DNA from: Papaver somniferum
Lineage: Eukaryota; Streptophyta; Magnoliopsida; Ranunculales; Papaveraceae
Length of the DNA stretch: 64,000 bases
Reading direction: 5' to 3'
Assembly: GCF_003573695.1 (NCBI RefSeq)
Contig: NC_039364.1
Span: 238,184,777 to 238,248,776, forward strand
Shown: positions 56,111 to 64,000 of the stretch, piece after piece
How the letters are laid out: the number at the start of each line of letters is the position of its first letter
How positions within the stretch are numbered: position 1 is the stretch's first letter
The notes under the pieces: generated by a model
The model's input: only the letters and a program-made list of their open reading frames with translations
Database searches by the model: none
What the model was told of the DNA's origin: nothing
Program-made: the position numbers and the translations under genes

Positions 56111-57964
56111 TCACTTTGTGCTATCCATGGGTGAGTAATTAACCTTAGTTGCCTCAACAATACTTTTTGGCTAGCCGAGTTTCCACGTGAGTAGCATCCA
56201 AGAATTCCTTTGCTTTGTTCGTATCCAATGGTGATTCTACGGGAGCTTGCGTAGGTGGAGGAGTGAAAGATAGTTTCTCCGAAAACAGATCGATAACCTC
56301 AATAGGTATCACTTCTTCATACTTCACAAGCATATGACGACGCGGAAGCCCCAATGAAGACACGTTGGGACAAATACACACATCACCCGATTTGCCATAG
56401 TTTATCTCCTTTAGCATTTCACTCATCATATGTTTTATTGCCCACTGAGACACATTAAATTCTATTCCTCGGAGGAACTTACCATATTGAAGATATTGAG
56501 TCATCCTTTCCATTGAGATTTTCTCAAAAGCCTTCGTGATCATATCGATATCACTCTTGAAGTATTGATCAATTGCCACGGTGATCGTAACCAAGTCTCC
56601 TTGGTTAGACTCGATGAGATCTTTAAATCTCCCATGAGCGGACTCTGTTATACTAGTTGCTTCATTCCCATAGTGTTTATACCGGTTAGTCCATGCGCAC
56701 ATAATTTTTTCCTTGTACTTATTCAACCATTGCTTCCGACAATATGAGACGACACTTGGATACCCTTCGTTCCAATTGGCAATAAATTTGTTCAAATTTT
56801 TTTTGTACATATCCTCGGTAAGAGACCAATAAACTTTCTCCCAATCTCTTTGAAAATTCCAATCACTTTTTATGATTTTCACCGTGTTCCTTGTCCACTT
56901 TCTCTTTGATCTTTCCTTCTTCTTCTTCTTCTTCTTCTTCTGGTGATAGTTTATTCGTCCGAACTTATTCCTCAAGTTGACAAATCATTCTCTTCTTAAT
57001 ATCCCCCTTTGTGGGTTCAAACAAAGCATGACAAGTTTTTATCACATTTTGACGTATATGATATGTACATAGGAAATTTTGTGCATCTGGGAAGACGTCG
57101 GATATTGCATTCATTAATGAGTCATCATTATCGGTTATGATGACCCTCGGAAGATGATTTTCCCGGAAGAGTAATTTCAATTGTCGCAATGACCAATTAT
57201 GGTTATAATCCTTCTCGTTTTCCATTCAACACCAAGCTAATGTGAATAATACCTTGTACGATGTTTGACCCACGATGTTGAACTACGTCATATTATATTC
57301 GTTTGTCTTGTATGTGCAATCCATCATAAGAACACTACAACTAGCATGTATGAGCCAATTTTGCAATCAAAGGATGTGAAATAAATATTTGAAGGGGCTT
57401 TTTGTCCGGCCCTCTATAATGATACACGTGTAGTTGTGATCCTAGGATATCTTATCAAATTCTTGCATAACCGTCCTACCTTCCCATTCCACCCTTCTAA
57501 TAGTTGCTTGTGCGCAATAGTGTACTCAGAGAAGAAGCGTTCGTCGAATCCTTTTCCTTGAAGCTTCTGAGAATTTGTCTTGGTTTAATACATGCTTTTG
57601 TCAATCTCTTCACATCCTCTATTTCATGAGGTTTTAGCTTCGCAACTAATGAGTGGCCAAGAAAACTTTTCGGGTCCTCGTGGATATATGGCAGCCAAAG
57701 CACACCGCATATTTCCATCCCTTATCCTTGTCTCTTAAATTGAATACAAGCTTAAAGGGGCAATTATCCTTCCTCGTGCGAGTCTTGTATACCCTATTAG
57801 TCTTCTTTGGATATACATAACCCTTTCTCTTGTGGATATTCTTCTCCTTGTATTTCTCACTTCTCTCGCAAACCATCTCGAAACAAAAAATCTGAACCTT
57901 GGGTATTCCTCACTAGCATACACATGTTCTTATTAGACGTCTTTTTAGCCCAATCGATTGCTAC

Positions 57965-58779
57965 CTGTTTAGATGTTATTTCGTACATAAGGACAACCAC
58001 GGGAGATTATAAGGTTCACTATAGGAAATCCTTAAGTAAAATTCAAAATACTAGGTGAAAAGTATTCTTTGGTAACATACCAGAGGAATTTTATAGTATT
58101 CCGACGTATCCCGACCAAGCGGTCTTGCATTTGTTGGATCAATATACGTCACAATATAAGGAATGAATGATAATAAAATTAAATTAGTTTCAAAAAAAAT
58201 AAAAATACTATGCCGGACCATAGTTCCGGCATGCTCGACCACAGTTTCGGCATGCTCGACCACAGTTTCGGTATCCTCGAACTGAACTAAAACTAAAAAC
58301 CAAATTTAAAACGGTTCCGGCATAATAATTTCATTGGAAATCAACGCCGGAAGCTAGTGGTACGGAATGCTCATTACCTAAGATTCCACGCCGGTACACA
58401 ATGTCGGCGTAGTCGATAATTAAAGAACCACACCGGTATTTAAATTTCAAAGTTACTAATTAATATATGTGTTTTTGAGGTGCCGGCATGGTAACTTTAC
58501 TATTGAACCATGCCGGTATACTATTACGTAGAATATTCGGTGGTAGGTAAAAAATAACTTTGTTATTGGCATAGATGTTTGGTTGAATACAATGCCGGCA
58601 TGCATTTAAAAATGGGGGATATTCTAGGGCGGCATGGATATAGTATGAATACCATGCCAGTACGGGTGCTGACGTTGTTGTATTCATACTACGTCCATGC
58701 CGGCACCGAGCTTTTTCAGCAACAAAAATGGTGAACTCAAGGAAAAAAAATCAAATTTTCAACACACTAGCACTTGTAC
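57965..58779 (-). repeat. Intron 1 of the transposase gene, packed with palindrome modules
   Basis: Contains CCGGCATGCTCGACCACAG repeats (58,210-58,270), GTGCCGGCATGG, CATGCCGGTATAC, AATGCCGGCATGC, and a 23-bp-arm hairpin (58630-58652 facing 58680-58702, two mismatches). The splice sites are a clear CAG/GTAC donor and an AACAG acceptor. Confidence 0.75.
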
Positions 58780-59210
58780 CTGAGTATTGGGAGTGATTGC
58801 ATGCTGAACTTGTTTACTTTCTTGGGTTGGATCTTCACGAAACACTTCATGCTCATAATACTCATGATCTAAGGGTGTTGATTCCACAAATAATTGCAAT
58901 CGTGAATGTTGCATAAGATTCAAGATATGCTCCTTGTTATAGTTGAGCTAAAGATTCAACAATAATTCTCTCTTCATTATCATCCACCATTTTCACCAAA
59001 AAAACTTTTCTCACAAATTTTTTCCTTCCTTCTACTCTCATCTCACTCAAATAATAATAAACACTAATCATTTATCAAATAATTTTATAAATTTTCTAAT
59101 TATAATTAAACACTAAACCTGATTAGTCAGGGGTAGATTAGGAATTAGTTAAAATACATAGATAAGGGGTGATCCTGATTTGATATTTAAATCCCGTTTT
59201 GGTCCTTTTC

Positions 59211-59253
59211 CTTTATCCCTCAATTATTTTAACTATCCCCCAATCGCGCGTTC
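59211..59253 (-). repeat. Right terminal inverted repeat of the MULE
   Basis: The reverse complement begins GAACGCGCGATTG and continues GGGGGATAGTTAA, then TAATTGAGGGATAAA. It pairs with 33878-33920. Confidence 0.65.
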
Positions 59254-59386
59254 ATGAAAAGGGGTGTCTAAATTTACTTGAAACTACCAATTTACCCTCT
59301 ATTAAATATTAATACTACCAATTTACCCCCATTAACTGTTAATAATAAAACCTAAAACTAAAATCAGATTTTTTTTCCATCCCCCT

Positions 59387-59394
59387 TATAAACC
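59387..59394 (+). promoter_or_regulatory. Possible TATA box of the second PMD gene
   Basis: TATAAACC, about 100 bp upstream of the ATG at 59495, after a pyrimidine-rich stretch. Confidence 0.4.
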
Positions 59395-59494
59395 GATTCT
59401 TCTTCACTTCTTCTCCCCTTTTTTTTTTTTTGAAACCAAAACGTCGTTGATTTATCGACAACAAACGATTAATCGTTTGTTTTTTTTCTATAAA

Positions 59495-62400
59495 ATGTTG
59501 AAACGAGCAAGAGTGAAGCATGCTACTAACATGAAATTTTCTAGTGAGAGTAATCCCGGAATCGCTCAAACTATTTGAAACAAACCGAAGAACACAACGT
59601 TGAGGAGGAAGAACAATCTTTGATCGCACACCAAGAGGAGGAAATGGATCGAGTCAGGTACTTTTCTATTAACCCAATCCTCTAAACTAGGTTTTAGTAA
59701 CATGCAATCGCTCAAAATTGAAAATTTTTAAATCAAATTTTTCTGGATATACAAGAATCGGATTATGTCAATATACTTGTGAACCAATTTGCATATAGAA
59801 ACGGTTTATGCTCATGCCCATAAAGACCGATTATCCTGGATATGTTTTCAGGTTTGAGATAATTGAACCAGAATCGATCAACGTTAATATCAACATAGCC
59901 CGATTCAGTTATGGTAGGGATAACATTTTTTCTGTAACTTTTTTTTATTAGAACCGGATTACATGTGTGTCCATAAAAATCGATTGTGTAGACTTTGATT
60001 TCATAAGTGCTTAGCCCATAATCAGATTACATGAGCAATTATAAAAACTGATTGTTGATGTATAATTATAGAATCGGATTTTATATGTGTATCGAGTAAA
60101 CCGATTGTTATAAGAAAAAATGGTCAACTTTTTGGTATTTTTTGTTGTTGTTAGAATCGGATTACATGAGCACTTAAAATAAATCGATTATTGATATGTT
60201 ATGTTAGGAATCAGACTTTATATGTGTATCAAGTAAACCGATTGCATACCTAGAATTCAAAAATATGCATTGAATTCCATTGTTTTTTGCCGCTTATCTC
60301 CATATTCTCAAAGGACAACAAGGGAAAGCAACAAAGAGAAGCCGAAAAGAAATATAAGAGGAAAAATGACTTTGATTCTCCCAAGAGTTTGGGACCTCGT
60401 CGAGAGGGTGGTAAAAATTTGAATGCTTCCCACCGAAGGGGCTCGGAGAGTAAAGCCAAAGGGATTCGCATCAATGAACCACCACCTCAAGCGGAGAAAC
60501 CAACACAAGAAGAATATGATTCTGCTACACCTACTGAAGAAGGAGGTGGTGATAGAGAAGTTGATGAAGAAGAATGTGATGAGGAAGTTAATGAAGAAGA
60601 AAGTGGCGGAAAGGAAGTTGATGAAGAAGAAAGTGAGAATGAAGGTGATGAAGAAGAAAGTGAGAATGAAGTTGATGATGAGATAGGAGAAGTTCAAGAA
60701 CCATTCCAATGAGGAGAAGTTCAAGAACAAGGTAAGACAAATGGTAAGAATCATGGTCCAGAGACTAAAAAAGGGGACCACATGCCCCACCCGCTGAAGA
60801 TGTTACCTCGCGGCCCTACTAATCCCGTTTACGGGTTACCAGATGATGGAGGAAAGTTGTTATGGGGTATAAAGATAGTTGGGTCGTTGTCGCCTGCCAT
60901 ACCATAGTAATTGCATAAAACTTATGCTATGTAAGATAAAACTTATTATCCGTGTAGTGTTTGATTATTGTCCATCGGATTTGTTTTGTTTTATAGGATC
61001 ACAAGGATGTTGTTCGTCGGATGAATCCATGAACGTCAGTGAGTATGATGAAGAATTGGCCACTGGAAGCACCAGAATCAACCATCGGAGAAATTGAGGA
61101 AGCAATGGAGCTAATCAAATCTATGGGGTTGTTGCCTGCGGTCGATAATTTGGTTCTTGGTTACGAAAAACCTCTTGCTTCCGCCTTTGCCGAGAGATTT
61201 TACGGGGAAAATGATACTTTGCATCTTCCGTTTGGCGAAATGACGATAACTCCACAGGATGCGAAGTTGATTACTGGGATAAGCATAGAAGGTAAAGTCG
61301 TGAAGCACAAAGACTACGGGAAAGAGCTTGAGTGAGACAAGATTTACGAGCTCACCAAGAATGTGTTCCAATGGGATGAGGAGAAGACCAAGTCAGAGAT
61401 GCTAGTAGGAAAAGCAAAGCAGAGGATACTCCATCTCGCGGACTTGAGGTACCACTTCATGGGAACAAAGAATCTTCGTGTTGAGGAAAAAATAGGTGAC
61501 CAAGGAACGTATCTTCGCTACGGCCAATGCATATGTCCTCTACATCCTGGGATCTGTTATCTTCACGACATTTCCGGGGCCCGTGTGAGCGTCAACTTTA
61601 TTCAGTTGTTGCAACCATTCGAGAAGATTCACGAATACTCTTGGGGCATTGCCATCCTTGCACACTCGTTGAGTTGAGAAAGGCTTTTAGGGCTCAAATG
61701 AACCAAATCGTGGGGAATATGGCTCTTCTGCAGGCGTGGATATATTTGCACTTCTCAATATTTGCTGAAATGGATTTTGAGAACAAGCTATGGGACGGTA
61801 AGTGTTATGGAGACAAGTACACCTACAACAGTAAGTCGAAGTTCCAAAATGAGGATTTTCTGAAGTTGAGACGCCAGTTGGACAACTTGACGAAGAAAGA
61901 TGTTGTCTTTGACCCTTACAATAGGATTTGGCTAAGGGAAAAGGAAATATGGTTGGGTGCCGCCGAACAAGAATGTTATTTTGGGACTTTGTTTCACCCA
62001 GAAGGATATGTAATGTACAACTCGATGAGAGTCGCAAGACAATGCGGATACGCACAAAAATTCTTGTGAAGCACAAAAAAATTTCTATCGATGAGAAAAA
62101 AAAAGAGAGTCATTGGATAATGATATTGAGATTATTCAAAACCCTTTACCGAAGTCTAAATAATGGGATAAGAGAAGGTACAAGAAACATGATATGGATG
62201 GTAATTCGAAAACAAATGATGAGGAAATTTCGGGTTATATGTCATAGTACCTCAACGTTTCGCATACTCGAGTGATACGAGTAGATGAGAGGCCCCAGAT
62301 AGAGGACAAAGATACATCTCTCGAATATCTGGTGCGTAGTGTTACTCAATTACGATTTTGTTAGTGGTTTTAACATGATTTATTGAATGTTTGTTGTTTA

Positions 62401-62706
62401 AAATGGAAACAGATAAGACGAGCCGGGTACTTGATAACCCAAGCAAGGCTAGATATCAGGGAAGGGAAAATTATTAAGGACAATGAAAAGCTGATTGATG
62501 AATTGAACAATATCGAAGATGTGGAAGCGGGTGCAAAGTTTTGGGAAGTGGTGGTGGAGGATACAAATAAAAAGAGGACGAAAACCACTGCAAAAAAGAA
62601 GTCTCAATATGAATCGAGTAGCGCCCAAACTGCTAAACAAGGACGAGGTGGAGGTAGACGTGGTCGTGGTAGGGATGTTGATGGTGATGAAGATGCTGAT
62701 GAATGA
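59495..62706 (+). pseudogene. Second plant mobile domain (PMD) gene
   Basis: Exon 1 (59495-59657) has a basic start (MLKRARVKHATN) and Glu-rich end, like exon 1 of the PMD gene at 34202. Intron 1 carries palindromes. Exon 2 (about 60,260-60,905) has a basic stretch, then a long acidic repeat of VDEEE and ESENE type, then GYKDSWVVVACHT. After a second intron the PMD core follows: FAERFYGENDTLHLPFGEM, TPQDAKLITGISIEGK, GARVSVNFIQLL, YSWGIAILAH, then VGNMALLQAWIY and FHPEGYVMYNSMRVARQCGY. The last exon (62413-62706) ends with a Gly/Arg-rich tail (RGGGRRGRGR) and an acidic tip. Stops and shifts: TGA in exon 1, TGA after GKELE (61,333), a shift near 61,675, and several stops after 62,067. Confidence 0.85.
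59740..60250 (+). repeat. AATCGG palindrome array in intron 1 of the second PMD gene
   Basis: About eight copies of a 40-45 bp module with AGAATCGGATTACATG on the left and AAACCGATTGT on the right, starting near 59754, 59798, 59869, 59950, 60019, 60070, 60153 and 60207. Confidence 0.8.
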
Positions 62707-62929
62707 ATGGTTTCTTTGTTTTCCAAACTTATGTCTTTAACTATGGATAATTATGGAGTCAAAACTTTTGTCTTAAACTTATTATCAAATTATGTTTTTT
62801 TATGTTCCTTAGTTTGTGAATGACTGAATCTGGTTTGTTTTGAAAATTGCTTGTGTTTTCCTAAGACGCGACAAAAGAAACAACTAAAATTTGTGTGCCA
62901 AAATTGTGGGATTCTGGTAGTTTTTTTAT

Positions 62930-63485
62930 GTCACAATCGGTTTACATTGACCCACATAAAATCTGATTCTACCATTTTTTTTCAGGGGTACAATTTCAGA
63001 ATCGGTTTTTGAGGGTGCACCACATAGACCGATTCTGAAAATTTCATTCACCTGGTTTGTAAGTGTTCAGAATCGGTTTATACAGATACTTTTAAAGTCC
63101 GATTCTGAAAAAACAAAAAAATCTAGAATTTTGACAACCTTCAGAATCGGTCTATGTGGGCATTCCATGTACTCCGATTCTAATAAGGAAAATTGGCACT
63201 TTTTTCTGTAACTTTTTTTTGCCAAGAATTGGATTACATGTGCAGTATTAAAAACCGATTGTGGCGAGGCAGATTTTATATGATTTTGACTACCTTAAAA
63301 ATCGGCTTATGTGGACATTCCATGTAATCTGTTCTAATAAGAAAAATTGGCACTTTTTCTGTAATTGTTTTGCCAAGATTTGGATTATATGTGCAGTATT
63401 AAAACCGATTGCGGCGAGGTAGACTTTATATATTTTGCAAGGCCAGAATTATATGTGGACATTTCTAAAATCCGATTGTGTGAAT
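62930..63485 (+). repeat. AATCGG palindrome array downstream of the second PMD gene, spacing about 73 bp
   Basis: About eight modules begin near 62933, 62997, 63068, 63141, 63224, 63297, 63375 and 63442. The best have perfect 9-10 bp arms (CAGAATCGGT facing ACCGATTCTG, 62997-63038). The spacing is 64-83 bp. The 220 bp between the gene and the array (62,707-62,929) hold nothing recognisable. Confidence 0.82.
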
Positions 63486-63520
63486 TAATTTCGAAGAAAA
63501 ATAACCGTTGAGTCTTTATC

Positions 63521-63528
63521 TATATAAG
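63521..63528 (+). promoter_or_regulatory. TATA box of the last gene
   Basis: TATATAAG, 46 nt upstream of the ATG at 63574, directly after the palindrome array. Confidence 0.65.
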
Positions 63529-63573
63529 ACAGCCTCTTCGAGCCAGTCCCACATCACACCCTGAGCCTAGAAA

Positions 63574-64000
63574 ATGGAATGGGATCCGAAAGAATATATG
63601 CAACTCGTGAAATCGTTCATTCCCGCCTTCCACGAACGTCCCAACGAACTATATTCAAAATTTTGGATGAGAGTCAAAGAGTTTTATTATGAACGCACCA
63701 CTAATCCAAAAAACTGTAAATGGAGAGACTTAGCTTTTCGATTCTAATACATAAAAAGTTCAATGCGAGAGTATGTTAAAGTTAGCAAAATGGTGAATGA
63801 CCATCACCCATAAGCTCCTCCTCTTGAAAAAGTGAGTAATTAGATATTTTTATACGTATGTGGTCGTTTAATAATTGTATACTAACATGCAATAATTCAT
63901 TCAATTGCAGCTGGAAAAATTCAACGACCTAAGGAGAATTCGTAATGGAGAAAAGAAGTTCATTCACCATCAGGAATTTGTGGTATTGTGTCGTCGTGTT
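63574..64000 (+). pseudogene. 5' part of a gene resembling NAM-associated/trihelix-type transposon accessory proteins
   Basis: ATG at 63574 (MEWDPKEYMQLVKSF). The protein reads FWMRVKEFYYERTTNPKNCK, then WRDLAF, IKSSMREYVKVSKMV. This W-K/R-W pattern occurs in NAM-associated or trihelix-like proteins linked to plant PIF/Harbinger transposons. An intron at 63832-63910 (GTGAGTAA / TTGCAG) preserves the frame into DLRRIRNGEKKF. Two in-frame TAA codons (63745 and 63811) break it, each one base away from a CAA Gln codon. The gene runs off the window, so the class is uncertain. Confidence 0.5.

Larger units (their letters stand above)
54692..58990 (-). pseudogene. MULE transposase gene: FAR1-type zinc finger, DDE core, AT-hook array, OTU protease
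   Basis: Exon 1 (58990-58780) starts MVDDNEERIIVESL. An 815-bp intron follows, and exon 2 starts at 57964. Domains in order on the minus strand: FAR1-like DNA-binding part (MVCERSEKYKEK, TRKDNCPFKL, about 57,880-57,640); DDE core with the first Asp in MDCTYKTN (about 57,320), the second in VIITDNDDSLMNA (about 57,130) and the Glu in ITESAHGRFK (about 56,640); then about six AT-hook-like GRP repeats (56,110-55,370); then an OTU box DGDGNCGYH (55,095-55,121) with an ENHF His motif near 54,715. A Lys run from a TTC microsatellite lies at about 56,916-56,941. The transposase cuts and joins element ends. At least six frameshifts or stops are present, including after the FAR1 part, in the AT-hook region near 55,890 and just before the OTU box. 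Confidence 0.85.
33878..59253. mobile_element. Mutator-like element (MULE) carrying PMD, GRF-finger and FAR1/DDE/OTU genes; split by nested copia elements
   Basis: The left end GAACGCGTGATTG (33878) and the reverse complement of the right end GAACGCGCGATTG (59253) match over about 42 bp with about six differences. Inside are a PMD gene (+), a small GRF-finger gene (-) and a MULE transposase gene (-), converging on the middle. Without the copia insertion (35937-52547 plus TSD) the element is about 8.8 kb. A clear 9-bp target duplication is not visible (AATAAAAAG against ATGAAAAGG), so the exact edges stay open. Confidence 0.65.

Overview
This is repeat-dominated nuclear DNA of a flowering plant. 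It contains plant-type LTR retrotransposons with tRNA primer-binding sites, a plant LINE, a Mutator-like element (MULE) with a FAR1-type transposase, and plant mobile domain (PMD) genes. I see no single-copy host gene, no rRNA or tRNA gene and no bacterial signature. I cannot assign a species.

Region 1 (1-12932, + strand) is a tandem array of a non-autonomous Ty3/gypsy-like element, arranged LTR-internal-LTR-internal-LTR. Two nearly identical units (periods 6418 and 6406 bp) share LTRs. Each has a tRNA-Asp-type PBS and a gag-like ORF with one CCHC knuckle, but no pol. The ORF is intact in unit 2 (551 codons) and frameshifted in unit 1.

Region 2 (12933-30867) is a second retrotransposon family on the - strand, also tandem and also without pol. 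Two internal regions (12933-15558 and 20374-25150) and two long LTR-like segments (from 15561 and from 25153) are direct duplicates. Each internal region carries a gag-position ORF and a 24-bp minisatellite that is open on both strands. Later insertions include a 389-bp segment flanked by 85-bp direct repeats (15645-16033), a solo LTR with TSD GAAAC (21390-23536) and a truncated Athila-like element (25281-28717). The right-hand LTR ends in the poly(A) tail of a decayed LINE (30868-33354, - strand).

Region 3 (33878-59253) is bounded by inverted termini of about 42 bp. I read it as one MULE of about 8.8 kb before insertions. It carries a PMD gene (+), a small GRF-type zinc-finger gene (-) and a split transposase gene (-). 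The transposase order is FAR1-type zinc finger, DDE core, an array of AT-hook-like motifs, then an OTU-type cysteine protease box. The PMD gene was split by a pol-less SIRE-like copia element (E2, 35937-52547, TSD ATTAG). A relative (E1, 40923-49415, TSD ACCCA) later inserted into E2. The coding parts are broken by stops and frameshifts.

Region 4 (59260-64000) starts next to the MULE end. It has a second PMD gene (+) and the start of another gene with a good TATA box (63574 onward, cut by the window edge). Introns and spacers in regions 3 and 4 carry arrays of short imperfect palindromes, and each element has its own motif: CCGGCATTGTATTC in region 3 and AGAATCGGTTTA in region 4. In region 4 the downstream array has a spacing of about 73 bp. 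These palindrome arrays are the least expected feature of the window.
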